Assembly: GCA_905233855.1 (NCBI GenBank)
Contig: CAJOGA010000021.1
Coordinates: 1-34,453, forward strand
DNA: 34,453 nucleotides
Origin: an uncultured Clostridia bacterium
GTDB taxonomy: Bacteria > Bacillota > Clostridia > UBA1381 > CAJOGA01
Reading direction: 5' to 3'
The notes beneath the pieces were generated by a model. The model did no database searches and was not told the origin of the DNA. It worked only from the letters and a program-made list of their open reading frames with translations. Both the position numbers and the translations under genes were made by a program. Shown here piece after piece: positions 1 to 9,552 of the stretch (position 1 is its first letter; each line of letters starts with the position of its first letter).

Positions 1-1554
1 CATGTGGATTTTAACTATGAGGTTTCAAGAAGTCTTGCCGCATGCGAGGGGGCAATTCTTATAGTTGATGCCGCACAGGGTATAGAAGCACAAACGCTTG
101 CAAACACATATCTTGCAATAGACCATAATTTGGAAATAGTGCCGGTAATAAATAAAATAGACTTGCCGAGTGCACAGCCTGAAGTTGTAAAGGCTGAAAT
201 AGAAGATGTTATCGGCATACCTGCCGAGGACGCACCGCTTATATCGGCAAAAAACGGAGTAAATATAGAGTCTGTTCTGGAACAGATAGTGGAACTTATA
301 CCGCCGCCGCAGGGCGATGAAAACGCACCGCTCAGGGCACTTATATTCGATTCGTACTACGATTCTTACCGCGGCGTTATAGTGTACGTGCGAATAAAAG
401 AGGGCCGTATCAAGCCGGGAGATAAAATATGCATGATGGCAACCGGTGCACAGTTTGACGTTGTTGAGGTTGGCAGTCTGCATCCGGAGGGACTCAAGCC
501 TTTGCCGGAGCTTTTGGCTGGCGATGTGGGTTATATTGCCGCAAGCATAAAAACGGTGCAGGATACACGCGTTGGCGATACCGTTACAACAGTAAATAAT
601 CCTGCCAAAGAGCCGCTGCCCGGATATAAAAGGGTTAATCCTATGGTGTATTGCGGAATATATCCTGCAGACGGTGCAAGATATAACGACTTAAACGATG
701 CACTTGAAAAGCTTCAATTAAACGATGCCGCACTTTTGTATGAGCCTGAAACGTCTGTAGCGTTAGGGTTTGGTTTCAGATGCGGATTTTTGGGATTGTT
801 GCATATGGAGGTCATACAGGAACGTCTTGAGCGTGAGTATAATCTTGATTTGGTAACCACAGCACCGAGCGTTATTTATAAAGTGCATAAAACAAACGGG
901 GAAGTTATAGATATAGCTAACCCTACCAACCTGCCGGACCCTTCTTATATAGACTATATGGAGGAACCTATGGTGTCGGCGGACATAATGCTTCCTATAG
1001 AGTTTATAGGCAATATAATGGAGCTTTGTCAGGAAAGACGCGGAAGGTATATCGACACAAAATACATGGACGCCACACGTGCACAGCTGTTTTATGAGCT
1101 TCCGCTTAATGAAATAATATATGACTTTTTCGATGCGTTAAAATCGCGTTCAAAAGGTTATGCATCGTTTGATTATGAACTTAAAGGATACGAAAAATCA
1201 GAACTCATCAAGCTGGATATATTGCTTAACGGAGATATGGTTGATGCGTTGTCGTTTATTGTACACAAGGACAAAGCGTACGCAAGGGGCAGACGCATCA
1301 CCGAAAAGCTGAAAGAATCCATTCCGCGTCAGCTGTTTGAGATTCCTATACAAGCCGCTATCGGCAACAAGGTTATAGCACGTGAAACAGTTAAAGCAAT
1401 GCGTAAGGATGTGCTTGCAAAGTGTTACGGCGGCGATATAACAAGAAAGAAAAAGCTGTTGGAAAAACAAAAAGAAGGCAAAAAACGTATGCGTCAGGTG
1501 GGCAGCGTTGAGGTTCCTCAAGAGGCGTTTATGTCCGTGCTTAAGTTGGACTGA
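1..1554 (+). CDS. lepA: Elongation factor 4 (LepA), 5' end missing
   Basis: Ribosome-associated translational GTPase that acts on stalled or mistranslocated ribosomes and in 30S assembly. The reading frame is open from base 1, and the first residues [11 protein letters not shown] are the end of the G3 motif (DTPGHVDF). The window therefore starts inside the G domain and roughly 80-90 N-terminal residues, including the P-loop, lie outside it. The G4 motif NKIDLP is near the start and the SAKNG G5 motif follows. The elongation-factor domains come next, then the LepA-specific C-terminal domain ending near [16 protein letters not shown]. The GTG at base 4 is an internal valine codon, not a start. 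nrdR follows after 27 bases. Identity is very secure. Confidence 0.97.
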   Translation, partial: HVDFNYEVSRSLAACEGAILIVDAAQGIEAQTLANTYLAIDHNLEIVPVINKIDLPSAQPEVVKAEIEDVIGIPAEDAPLISAKNGVNIESVLEQIVELIPPPQGDENAPLRALIFDSYYDSYRGVIVYVRIKEGRIKPGDKICMMATGAQFDVVEVGSLHPEGLKPLPELLAGDVGYIAASIKTVQDTRVGDTVTTVNNPAKEPLPGYKRVNPMVYCGIYPADGARYNDLNDALEKLQLNDAALLYEPETSVALGFGFRCGFLGLLHMEVIQERLEREYNLDLVTTAPSVIYKVHKTNGEVIDIANPTNLPDPSYIDYMEEPMVSADIMLPIEFIGNIMELCQERRGRYIDTKYMDATRAQLFYELPLNEIIYDFFDALKSRSKGYASFDYELKGYEKSELIKLDILLNGDMVDALSFIVHKDKAYARGRRITEKLKESIPRQLFEIPIQAAIGNKVIARETVKAMRKDVLAKCYGGDITRKKKLLEKQKEGKKRMRQVGSVEVPQEAFMSVLKLD

Positions 1555-1581
1555 TAAAATTATATGGGAGTGTGAAGATTT

Positions 1582-2046
1582 ATGAAATGTCCGTATTGCG
1601 GTTTTTTTGAAAGTAAAGTTATAGACTCCAGACCGACAGATGAAGGTACTGTGATAAGAAGAAGACGTGAATGTCTGAAATGTCAGAAACGTTTCACCAC
1701 TTACGAAACGCTTGAAATGGTTACAATGGCTGTGGTTAAAAAAGACGAATCACGTCAGCCGTTTGACCGTCAGAAGATACTCGGCGGCATAATGCGTGCA
1801 TGTGAAAAACGTCCCGTTTCCATAAGACAAATGGAAAGCATCGTGGAGGATATAGAAAACACCCTGCAGCACTCTAACGAAAAAGAGGTGTCCAGCAGTG
1901 TTATAGGCGAAATGGTGATGGACAGAATAAAAGAATTGGATCAGGTTGCGTATGTGCGTTTTGCGTCGGTATATAAGCGTTTTAACGATATAGAAACCTT
2001 TATGCAAGAGCTTAAAGCATTGAAAAAGGATGTGGAAAATGACTGA
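1582..2046 (+). CDS. nrdR: Transcriptional repressor NrdR
   Basis: ATP/dATP-sensing repressor of ribonucleotide reductase genes. The 154-residue length is typical. An N-terminal zinc ribbon has C3-P-Y-C6 and C31-L-K-C34, followed by the basic RRRRE stretch and an ATP-cone domain over roughly residues 49-140. A purine-rich ribosome binding site (GGGAGTGTGAAG) precedes the ATG. The 3' end overlaps the next gene by 8 bases, implying co-transcription and translational coupling. I did not identify NrdR boxes in the window, and no ribonucleotide reductase gene is present here, so its targets must lie elsewhere. Confidence 0.97.
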   Translation: MKCPYCGFFESKVIDSRPTDEGTVIRRRRECLKCQKRFTTYETLEMVTMAVVKKDESRQPFDRQKILGGIMRACEKRPVSIRQMESIVEDIENTLQHSNEKEVSSSVIGEMVMDRIKELDQVAYVRFASVYKRFNDIETFMQELKALKKDVEND

Positions 2047-2872
2047 TTATGTTGATTTTCACACACATTCAACGGCTTCAGACGGAGAATTGACGCCTTA
2101 CGAGCTTGTGAAAAAAGCAAAGGAAACAAATCTTTCTAAAATAGCTTTAACAGACCACGACACCGTCAACGGACTTGATGAGTTTGAACGTGCCGGAAAA
2201 AGCTTTTGTGTATCTACTGTTGCCGGTATAGAGTTAAGTGCGGCATATAAATGTGAGATGCATATTCTGGGGCTTTATATAAACCATAAAATTCCGGATT
2301 TTACCGATATGGTAAATAAGCTGAAAGAATACAGAAAACAAAGAAATATTAAAATGATAGAGGCTCTTGTAAATAATGGATTTAATATATCTATGAACGA
2401 TTTACTCGCATTAAATCCTGATGCAAAGCCGGAATCTGTCGGCAGATCGCATATGGCAAGGGCGTTGGTGGATAAGGGCTATTATAATTCGGTCAAAGAC
2501 GCCTTTAATGACATGCTTGCAAACGATAAACCGGCATATGTTGCAAGAGAGAAGCTGACTGTTGAGGAGTGTGTCAAGCTTATACACACCGCCGGCGGGT
2601 ATGCTGTTCTGGCACATCCTGTGTATATAACGCAGGACGAACAGGAACTTAACTGTCTTGTGCGTGAATTGAAGGAAAAAGGCATGGATGGGATAGAATG
2701 TTACTATAGCCAATATACCAATGCATACACGAAACTGTGTTTGCAGATTTGTAAAAAATACAATATGAAGATATCCGGTGGCAGCGATTTTCACGGCAGC
2801 AGCAGAGCGGAATCAAAGCTTGGCAGAATATACACCGGACAATTTTTGGCACGTAACTTAACTGATTTTTAG
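2039..2872 (+). CDS. PHP-domain phosphoesterase (TrpH/YciV, RNase AM type)
   Basis: Metal-dependent phosphoesterase of the PHP superfamily. Members of this subfamily act as 5'-3' exoribonucleases on short RNAs or as 3',5'-nucleotide bisphosphate phosphatases. With the chosen start the protein has 277 residues, as expected. Metal-binding motifs are in order: DFHTHS (His8, His10), LTDHDT near residue 40, GIELS, HILGLYI, LAHPVY and GGSDFHG near the C-terminus. I chose ATG 2039 over the in-frame ATG 2030 because AAAGGA lies about 8 bases before it. It overlaps nrdR by 8 bases, and mnmE starts 11 bases downstream. Family assignment is firm; the exact substrate is inferred. Confidence 0.88.
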   Translation: MTDYVDFHTHSTASDGELTPYELVKKAKETNLSKIALTDHDTVNGLDEFERAGKSFCVSTVAGIELSAAYKCEMHILGLYINHKIPDFTDMVNKLKEYRKQRNIKMIEALVNNGFNISMNDLLALNPDAKPESVGRSHMARALVDKGYYNSVKDAFNDMLANDKPAYVAREKLTVEECVKLIHTAGGYAVLAHPVYITQDEQELNCLVRELKEKGMDGIECYYSQYTNAYTKLCLQICKKYNMKISGGSDFHGSSRAESKLGRIYTGQFLARNLTDF

Positions 2873-2883
2873 AAGGTGAAAAT

Positions 2884-4254
2884 ATGTATACAATAGCCGC
2901 ACAGGCAACGCCTTACGGAATAGGCGCTATTGCGTGTATACGCATGAGCGGAGACGATGCTGTTGAAATAGCCGATAGGGTGTTTAAGGCGAAAACAAAG
3001 CTTGTAAATGCAAAAACACACACTGTACACCACGGTTATATAATCAGCCATGAAAACGGAAATGTAATTGACGAAGTCATGGTGTCGGTCATGCTTGCAC
3101 CGCACACCTTCACAGGCGAAAATACAGTGGAAATATCAACTCACGGCGGAATATCCGCACCGCGTGCCGTGCTTAATGAGCTTATATATGCGGGTGCACG
3201 TCCGGCAGAGCCGGGAGAATTTTCAAAGCGTGCGTTTTTAAACGGCAAGATGGATCTTTCTCAGGCGGAAGCCGTTATAGATATTATAAATTCAAAAACC
3301 GATATAGCACAAAAAAATGCTGTAGGTCAGCTTGAAGGGCGTTTGTCCTCAAGCATCAACGATATACGTCAGCTTTTGGTAAACCTTGCGGCACATATGC
3401 AGGTGAGTATAGATTATCCCGACGAGGACGTTGAGGAGCTTACCGCAAAACGCCTGCATGACGATATAAACGCCGCTTTGTGTAAGGTTAACAAGCTTAT
3501 CAAAACAGCGGACGACGGCAAAATAATAACAGAAGGAATAACAACTGCAATAGTTGGCACAACAAATGTAGGCAAGTCCTCGGTTTTGAATATGCTCTCA
3601 GGCAACGAGCGTGCCATAGTAACCGATATAGAAGGCACAACACGCGATGTAATATCGGAAAACATAAGCTTAAACGGCATACCGCTTGTTTTGCTTGATA
3701 CTGCAGGCATACGTAACACGCAGGATAAAGTGGAAAGCATAGGCATAGAAAAGAGCAGACAACAGGCAGATGCGGCACAGCTTGTCATAGCCGTTTTGGA
3801 TGGCTCAAGAAATCTTAATCGGGACGATTTGGATGTGCTTGAATTTACAAAGACGAAGCAGAGGATAATCCTCATAAACAAAACCGATATTGCCGGCGGT
3901 GTAACGTTAAACGAAGTTAAAGCCATAGCACCGGACACGGTTGTTTTGGAAGTGTCGGCAAAGACGGGCGATGGCATGGATTCTTTGGCAAGTGCCGTAA
4001 GAAAAATGTATGATTTGGAAGGTATATATGATAAAGATATAAGCGTGGTAACAAATCTGCGGCATAAAACCGCATTGATAAACGCACAAAAAGCACTTAT
4101 GCGTGCGAATGAAAGTCTCAATGCCGGTATGCCGTTTGACATCACGTCTATAGATATAAACGAAGCAATATCATATTTGGGAGAGATAACCGGTAAAACA
4201 GTTACGGATGACATTGTAAACTCAATTTTTCACAGATTTTGTGTGGGCAAATAA
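2884..4254 (+). CDS. mnmE: tRNA modification GTPase MnmE
   Basis: Works with MnmG to add the carboxymethylaminomethyl group to wobble U34 of certain tRNAs. At 456 residues it is full length. It has the N-terminal tetrahydrofolate-binding domain (about 1-118, starting YTIAAQATPYGIGAIACIR) and a helical domain holding an inserted G domain. G motifs are GTTNVGKSS (225-233), GTTRD (251-255), DTAGI (272-276) and NKTD (332-335). The protein ends with the catalytic FCVGK motif at 452-456. AAGGTG precedes the ATG. MnmG is not next to it here, unlike the common mnmE-mnmG pair. Confidence 0.97.
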   Translation: MYTIAAQATPYGIGAIACIRMSGDDAVEIADRVFKAKTKLVNAKTHTVHHGYIISHENGNVIDEVMVSVMLAPHTFTGENTVEISTHGGISAPRAVLNELIYAGARPAEPGEFSKRAFLNGKMDLSQAEAVIDIINSKTDIAQKNAVGQLEGRLSSSINDIRQLLVNLAAHMQVSIDYPDEDVEELTAKRLHDDINAALCKVNKLIKTADDGKIITEGITTAIVGTTNVGKSSVLNMLSGNERAIVTDIEGTTRDVISENISLNGIPLVLLDTAGIRNTQDKVESIGIEKSRQQADAAQLVIAVLDGSRNLNRDDLDVLEFTKTKQRIILINKTDIAGGVTLNEVKAIAPDTVVLEVSAKTGDGMDSLASAVRKMYDLEGIYDKDISVVTNLRHKTALINAQKALMRANESLNAGMPFDITSIDINEAISYLGEITGKTVTDDIVNSIFHRFCVGK

Positions 4255-4282
4255 AAGATGATTATTTGGAGGTAAAAAAACT

Positions 4283-5512
4283 ATGTTAAAAGGAAATGCG
4301 GCAGTAGGACAATCGGGAGGACCTACATCGGCAATCAACGCAACGTTGGCAGGTGTGTTCAAAGGAGCTTCTCAAAACGATGCTATAGATAAGATATACG
4401 GTGCTGTTCACGGAATAGAGGGTATCATTAACGATAATCTTACAGACTTGTCCGAACAGATAAAAACCGATGAGGATTTAAAATTGTTAAAATCTACACC
4501 GGCGGCATTTTTGGGTTCTTGCAGAAAAAAGCTTCCGCCGTTTGATGAAGGCAAAGATGTTTATGAAAAGATTTTCAGCATCTTCACAAAATACAATATA
4601 AAATATTTCTTCTATATAGGCGGCAACGATTCAATGGACACAGTTTATAAGTTAAGTGAATATGCAAAAATTATAAACTATGAAATATGTATAGTCGGCG
4701 TGCCGAAAACGATAGATAACGATCTGGCACTTACCGACCATACGCCCGGCTTTGGCAGTGCCGCAAAATATATAGCAACTGTAACAAAAGAGTTGGGACG
4801 CGAAATTGTGGCATATGATATGCACAGCGTTATTATAGTTGAAATAATGGGCAGAAATGCAGGCTGGCTGACGGCGGCGTCCGCTCTTGCAAAGGATGAA
4901 GAAACAGACGTCCCTGATTTGATATATTTGCCTGAAGTTGTGTTTGATACCCAAAAATTCATTCAAAAGGTGAAAGAAATAGGCGAAAGAAAAAAGGGAA
5001 TTATCATAGCGGTGTCTGAAGGCGTTAAAACAAGCGACGGAAACTATCTGTGCGACAGTGTTGCCAGTGGAGTTGCAGACACGTTCGGACATAAATATCT
5101 TGGCGGAGCGGCAACCGTGCTTGAAGGTATTGTCCGCAACGAGATTGGTTATAAAGCACGTGCGGTGGTGTTGAATATGCCTCAACGCTGTGCGGCACAT
5201 TTTGCGTCAAAAACCGATATAGATGAGTCTGTGCAGATAGGAATGGCGGCTGTTAATGAAGCTGTATCAGGCGGCACAGGCGAAATGATGATGTTCAGAC
5301 GTATATCGGATAATCCGTATAAAACAGAGATAATTCCGGCACAAATAAGTAAAATAGCCAACGAAGAAAAGGTTATACCGAGAGAATGGATAAACTCTGA
5401 CGGCGATTATGTTACACCTGAGCTCATTGAATACATGCGACCGCTGATAATGGGTGAAAACGAAATTGTTACCGAAAACGGACTGCCTAAACATATAGTT
5501 TTGAAAAGATAA
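4283..5512 (+). CDS. pfp: PPi-dependent 6-phosphofructokinase
   Basis: Phosphorylates fructose 6-phosphate reversibly with pyrophosphate, in glycolysis and gluconeogenesis. Length is 409 residues. PFK motifs include GQSGGPTSAINA at the N-terminus, GGNDSMDT (113-120), PKTIDND (141-147), MGRNAGWL and GYKARA. Two positions that separate donor classes point to pyrophosphate: Asp116 in GGND, where ATP enzymes have Gly (GGDG), and Lys142 in PKTIDND, where ATP enzymes have Gly. This is inferred from family knowledge, not measured. A good AGGAGG-like site (TTGGAGG) precedes the ATG. The gene sits between mnmE and uppS without an obvious promoter of its own. Confidence 0.9.
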   Translation: MLKGNAAVGQSGGPTSAINATLAGVFKGASQNDAIDKIYGAVHGIEGIINDNLTDLSEQIKTDEDLKLLKSTPAAFLGSCRKKLPPFDEGKDVYEKIFSIFTKYNIKYFFYIGGNDSMDTVYKLSEYAKIINYEICIVGVPKTIDNDLALTDHTPGFGSAAKYIATVTKELGREIVAYDMHSVIIVEIMGRNAGWLTAASALAKDEETDVPDLIYLPEVVFDTQKFIQKVKEIGERKKGIIIAVSEGVKTSDGNYLCDSVASGVADTFGHKYLGGAATVLEGIVRNEIGYKARAVVLNMPQRCAAHFASKTDIDESVQIGMAAVNEAVSGGTGEMMMFRRISDNPYKTEIIPAQISKIANEEKVIPREWINSDGDYVTPELIEYMRPLIMGENEIVTENGLPKHIVLKR

Positions 5513-5557
5513 CAGCCTTTAATATAAAAATGCCTGTAACGAAAGGATTGGATCATT

Positions 5558-6307
5558 TTGTTTTTTAGTAAAAAGAAGCAGACTAAAGAAATAGATTATA
5601 ATAATCTTCCCAAACATATAGGAATAATAATGGACGGTAACGGCAGATGGGCAAAAAGAAGAGGTCTGCCGAGAAGTATGGGACATCAGGCAGGCTCCGA
5701 AACGGTCAGGACGGTTATACGTGAAGCTAATAAAATAGGTATAAAGTACATAACAATATATGCTTTTTCAACCGAAAACTGGAAAAGGCCTAAAGAGGAA
5801 GTTGACTATTTAATGAGTCTGCTTTTGGACTATTTCAAAAACGCAGAAAAGTATCTTGCCGGCGAAAACGGAATAATCAGAGTTATAGGCGACAGGTCTG
5901 TGTTTAATGACGATATAAAGTCGGAAATTGAAAGAGTAGAAAGAATGACAGCTGATAATACAGGCAATATACTGAACATAGCAATAAACTACGGTTCACA
6001 GGAAGAAATTCTGATGGGTGTGAAAAAAATTGCACAAAAGGTTAAAGACAACGAGCTTAACGTTGAAGATATAGACGCAAAACTGTTTTCGTCTATGCTG
6101 TACACAAAAGATCAACCCGATCCCGACCTTATAATAAGAACGAGCGGCGAACAAAGATTGAGCAACTTTTTACTTTGGCAGTCGGCATACAGCGAGCTTT
6201 GGTTCACGCCAAAGAACTGGCCTGACTTTAATCGCGGCGATCTGGAACAGGCAATATATGATTTTCAAAACAGAAAACGCAGATTTGGTGGTGTAGACAG
6301 TGAGTGA
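5558..6307 (+). CDS. uppS: Undecaprenyl diphosphate synthase (isoprenyl transferase)
   Basis: Cis-prenyltransferase that elongates farnesyl diphosphate to C55 undecaprenyl diphosphate, the lipid carrier for peptidoglycan and wall polymers. The 249 residues carry the signature IGIIMDGNGRWAKRRG with catalytic Asp26, FSTENWKRP, and IRTSGEQRLSNFLLWQ followed by ELWFTPKNWPDF. The start is a TTG codon, preceded by GAAAGGA about 10 bases upstream; no ATG is well placed. It overlaps cdsA by 8 bases. The recycling phosphatase gene uppP lies about 16 kb downstream in the same window. Confidence 0.96.
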   Translation: MFFSKKKQTKEIDYNNLPKHIGIIMDGNGRWAKRRGLPRSMGHQAGSETVRTVIREANKIGIKYITIYAFSTENWKRPKEEVDYLMSLLLDYFKNAEKYLAGENGIIRVIGDRSVFNDDIKSEIERVERMTADNTGNILNIAINYGSQEEILMGVKKIAQKVKDNELNVEDIDAKLFSSMLYTKDQPDPDLIIRTSGEQRLSNFLLWQSAYSELWFTPKNWPDFNRGDLEQAIYDFQNRKRRFGGVDSE

Positions 6308-7130
6308 TAAAAAAAAGAGCGATCTCATAACAAGAGTTGTAACTGCATTAATAGGCGTGGCGATATTTTTTATCATAATTTTTTCGGGCGATCTTGTCAT
6401 AGGGCTTGCCTTGGCGGCAATCACGGTAATGATGCTGTATGAATTGTATAAAGCTTTCAAATTCAACATCGGTTTAAGCTTGTTCGGATATTTTGGAGCA
6501 GTCGGAACGGTGTGCCTGTGCAGTATGGGACATATGGACCAGTTTTTCGGATTTTTAACCGCATATGTTATCATATTATCGGTCATGGCTGTGCTTTTTA
6601 ACAAAAAGATAAGCTTTAACGATGTTTGCCACATGATTTTTGCCACGCTTTATATAACCTCTACTATAGTTTTTTTGCTGTTGCTCAGAAAAAAAGACGA
6701 TAGCGGTTTAATGTGTTTGGTGCTTGTATTTGCAATAGCTTGGGTTACCGATACAAGTGCGTATTTCGGGGGCAGATTTTTTGGCAAACATAAGCTCATT
6801 CCGGCTATCAGCCCCAAAAAGACGGTTGAAGGTGCAATAGGCGGTGTTGTGGGAGCTGTTGTTATCGGTTGCGGCATATATGCGTTGGTGATGAAATATG
6901 TATTTGCATACAACATCAATTATATTTCGTTGTTTGCTTTGGGTGTTATAGGAGCTGTTGCGGCACAATTCGGTGATTTGATAGCATCGCTCATAAAACG
7001 TAGCTGTAATGTTAAAGATTTCGGCTCGATTATGCCGGGCCACGGTGGCATTTTAGACAGATTCGACAGCGTGCTTCTGGTTGCGGTGGTTGTTTACTTC
7101 TTTTTGGAAAAATTCCCGATTTTTATATAA
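6300..7130 (+). CDS. cdsA: Phosphatidate cytidylyltransferase
   Basis: Integral membrane enzyme that makes CDP-diacylglycerol from phosphatidic acid and CTP, the branch point of phospholipid synthesis. The 276 residues contain about seven to eight hydrophobic segments and the C-terminal signature SLIKRSCNVKDFGSIMPGHG continuing GILDRFD, with the conserved K-D and H-G-G/D-R-x-D residues all present. The start is GTG, inside the end of uppS and consistent with translational coupling. Gene order uppS-cdsA-dxr-rseP-ispG is the classical Firmicutes arrangement. Confidence 0.96.
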   Translation: MSDKKKSDLITRVVTALIGVAIFFIIIFSGDLVIGLALAAITVMMLYELYKAFKFNIGLSLFGYFGAVGTVCLCSMGHMDQFFGFLTAYVIILSVMAVLFNKKISFNDVCHMIFATLYITSTIVFLLLLRKKDDSGLMCLVLVFAIAWVTDTSAYFGGRFFGKHKLIPAISPKKTVEGAIGGVVGAVVIGCGIYALVMKYVFAYNINYISLFALGVIGAVAAQFGDLIASLIKRSCNVKDFGSIMPGHGGILDRFDSVLLVAVVVYFFLEKFPIFI

Positions 7131-7149
7131 CAACAGAGTTTTTCCTTTG

Positions 7150-7165
7150 CCGCAAAAATTTGCGG
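7150..7165 (+). repeat. Small perfect inverted repeat between cdsA and dxr
   Basis: CCGCAAA-AA-TTTGCGG: a 7-bp perfect stem with a 2-base spacer in the 88-base gap. No T-tract follows, so it is not a canonical terminator. Its right arm also supplies a possible weak -35 (TTGCGG, 7160-7165), 17 bases before a poor -10 (TATCAA). Function unknown; it may be an operator, an RNA processing hairpin or chance. Confidence 0.4.
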
Positions 7166-7218
7166 ATAGTTTCCATATCTTATATCAATGACTTTATTAT
7201 CCGGAGGAGCATTGTATC

Positions 7219-8376
7219 ATGCAAAAGAAAATATCGGTTCTGGGCTCAACAGGGTCAATAGGCACTCAAACGTTAGACGTTGCCGGAACATATTCCGATG
7301 AAATAAAAATAATGGCATTGTCGGCAAACAAAAATATAAAGCTGCTTGAAAAACAAGTGCGTAAATTCAAGCCTGAATTGGCTGTGGTTGCAGATGAAGA
7401 AGCAGCAAAGGAATTTAAAATAAAGGTAGCTGACACAAGCACCCGTGTTTTATCCGGCAGCGATGCAATTAACGAATGTGTTATACTCAACGGTGTTGAC
7501 ACTGTGGTTACGGCTATGGTTGGTATTGCCGGACTTGTGCCGACGGTGGAGGCTATAAAGCACAAAAAAAATATAGCACTTGCAAATAAAGAAACTTTGG
7601 TTACGGCAGGGCACATAGTTACAAAGCTTGCCAAAGAAAACAATGTTTCCATACTTCCGGTAGACAGCGAACACTCCGCAATATTTCAAAGCATGCAGGG
7701 TTGTGAGGACAAAAAGGAAATAAAAAAGATACTTTTAACGGCGTCGGGCGGGCCGTTTTTCGGAAAAACGAAGGACGAGCTTTTAAGCGTTACACCGTCT
7801 GATGCATTAAAACATCCTAATTGGGATATGGGGGCAAAAATAACTATTGACTCTGCAACAATGGTTAATAAAGGTCTTGAAGTTATTGAGGCAATGTGGC
7901 TGTTTGGTGTGGATGTTGACGATATAGAAGTTCTTGTGCACCGGCAAAGCATTGTACATTCTATGGTTGAATATTGCGATAATGCCGTTATAGCACAGTT
8001 GGGCGTGCCGGATATGCGTCTGCCTATACAATACGCGTTAACGTATCCTCATAGACTGCCTATGCAAAACAATAATCTTGATTTATCAAATCTTTTGACT
8101 CTAACCTTTGAGCAGCCGGATACGGAAACATTTCCGGCATTGTCGCTTGCGTATAAAGCCGCAAAAACAGGCGGCATTATGCCATGCGTGTTTAACAGTG
8201 CCGACGAAGCGGCGGTGGAGTTGTTCTTAAACGGTGAAATAGGATTTTTGCAAATATCCGAGCTTATAAGCAGAGCGGTGAATGAATATACTAATATAAT
8301 GAGTCCTGATCTTAACGATATTTTGTCTGCTGATAAAAATGTAAGGGAATATGTTAGGGAAATGGCAAAAAAATAA
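7219..8376 (+). CDS. dxr: 1-deoxy-D-xylulose 5-phosphate reductoisomerase
   Basis: Second enzyme of the MEP isoprenoid pathway; converts DXP to MEP using NADPH. The 385 residues have the N-terminal nucleotide-binding motif GSTGSIGTQTLDV, then ANKETLV, the metal-binding VDSEHSAIFQ, the flexible-loop LTASGGPFF, and HPNWDMGAKITIDSATMVNK. All usual catalytic segments are present. A strong GGAGGAG site precedes the ATG. ispG of the same pathway is two genes downstream; the other MEP genes are not in this window. Confidence 0.97.
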   Translation: MQKKISVLGSTGSIGTQTLDVAGTYSDEIKIMALSANKNIKLLEKQVRKFKPELAVVADEEAAKEFKIKVADTSTRVLSGSDAINECVILNGVDTVVTAMVGIAGLVPTVEAIKHKKNIALANKETLVTAGHIVTKLAKENNVSILPVDSEHSAIFQSMQGCEDKKEIKKILLTASGGPFFGKTKDELLSVTPSDALKHPNWDMGAKITIDSATMVNKGLEVIEAMWLFGVDVDDIEVLVHRQSIVHSMVEYCDNAVIAQLGVPDMRLPIQYALTYPHRLPMQNNNLDLSNLLTLTFEQPDTETFPALSLAYKAAKTGGIMPCVFNSADEAAVELFLNGEIGFLQISELISRAVNEYTNIMSPDLNDILSADKNVREYVREMAKK

Positions 8377-8393
8377 AATAAGGCGGTAATATT

Positions 8394-9536
8394 ATGTCTG
8401 TATTGATTACGGTTGTTGTTACAATACTTATCTTTTTAATTATAATAGCCATCCATGAGTTTGGGCATTTTGCAGCTGCAAAGCTTTTGGGTATGCGTGT
8501 TGTGGAATATGCAATAGGTATGGGGCCTGCCATATTTAAAAAACAAAAAGGCGAAACCTTGTATTCTGTACGTGCTTTTCCTATAGGAGGATATTGTTCG
8601 CTGGACGGCGAAGACAAAGAAAGCAACGATGAACGTGCATTTAACAAACAAGCTAAGTGGAAACGGTTTATAGTTTTGGTTTCGGGTGCATTGCTTAATA
8701 TTCTGTTAGGATTTTTGGTGTATATAATTGTTGTATGCGGAGCGGGAGAAATAAACACACCGGTTATAAACGAATTTGCAAACGATACTTATATAGCGGA
8801 TTCGGGTCTTTTACCCGGCGACAGAATAGTAAAAGTCAACAACACACGAATAAATATATATCAGGACATGAACTTCGTTTTATCAACCATAGACGAAAAC
8901 CCGATAGATGTAACCGTAAAACGTAATGGCGAAAAACTGACGTTTAAGGTTAAACCGTCCAAACGTGTTGAAACTGTCAACTATTATGAAGACAGGGCGG
9001 AGACATTGACATCGACAAACGGTATAGATCAGCCTGTAGTCGTATCGGAGTATAAAGACGGGAAAACGCATCCGGAGCTTGATGGACAATCTGAAACGCT
9101 TGAAAGATATATTATAGGATTTTCATATACAACGAAAAAGGTTAATTTGTTTTCTGCGGTACGTGAAGCGTTTTACAGTTCAGTGTATATTGTAAAACTT
9201 GTGCTGATATCGTTGTGGGGAATTTTAACCGGAAAAGTGTCTGTAAATCAGCTTTCCGGGCCTGTGGGCATAGGCGGAGCCGTTGGAAATGCAATTAAAT
9301 TCGGCTGGATGAGCGTGTTGGAGCTGGTTGCTTTAATAACCCTGAATCTGGGCGTGTTCAACCTTTTGCCGATACCGGCACTCGACGGAGGCAGAATTGT
9401 ATTTTTAGCTATCGAAGCTGTAAGAAGGAAACAGTTTCCTGTTGAAAAAGAAGCAATGGTTAATTTTGTCTTTTTGGCGTTGTTGCTTGTTTTGGCGGCA
9501 TACGTTATGATAAACGATATTTTCAAACTAATTTAG
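8394..9536 (+). CDS. rseP: RIP site-2 zinc metalloprotease RseP/RasP
   Basis: Intramembrane protease that cuts transmembrane segments of anti-sigma factors and leftover signal peptides. The 380 residues show the zinc motif HEFGH (21-25) in the first membrane segment. A PDZ-type domain around ADSGLLPGDRIVKVNN follows, and the C-terminal ligand motif NLLPIPALDGGR lies near residue 335. The final membrane helix ends the protein. Seventeen bases separate it from dxr. The substrate here is unknown; no anti-sigma factor is encoded in the window. Confidence 0.95.
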   Translation: MSVLITVVVTILIFLIIIAIHEFGHFAAAKLLGMRVVEYAIGMGPAIFKKQKGETLYSVRAFPIGGYCSLDGEDKESNDERAFNKQAKWKRFIVLVSGALLNILLGFLVYIIVVCGAGEINTPVINEFANDTYIADSGLLPGDRIVKVNNTRINIYQDMNFVLSTIDENPIDVTVKRNGEKLTFKVKPSKRVETVNYYEDRAETLTSTNGIDQPVVVSEYKDGKTHPELDGQSETLERYIIGFSYTTKKVNLFSAVREAFYSSVYIVKLVLISLWGILTGKVSVNQLSGPVGIGGAVGNAIKFGWMSVLELVALITLNLGVFNLLPIPALDGGRIVFLAIEAVRRKQFPVEKEAMVNFVFLALLLVLAAYVMINDIFKLI

Positions 9537-9552
9537 AAAGCGGTTTTTATTT

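Noticed and set aside
4-1554. LepA starting at the GTG at base 4
   Set aside because: This GTG is the valine of the G3 motif DTPGHVDF; the frame is open from base 1 and the real start is outside the window.
3414-4214. 266-codon open frame on the minus strand opposite mnmE
   Set aside because: It is fully antisense to a secure gene, has no ribosome binding site I can see, and its Ser/Thr/Val-rich translation looks like a complement artefact.
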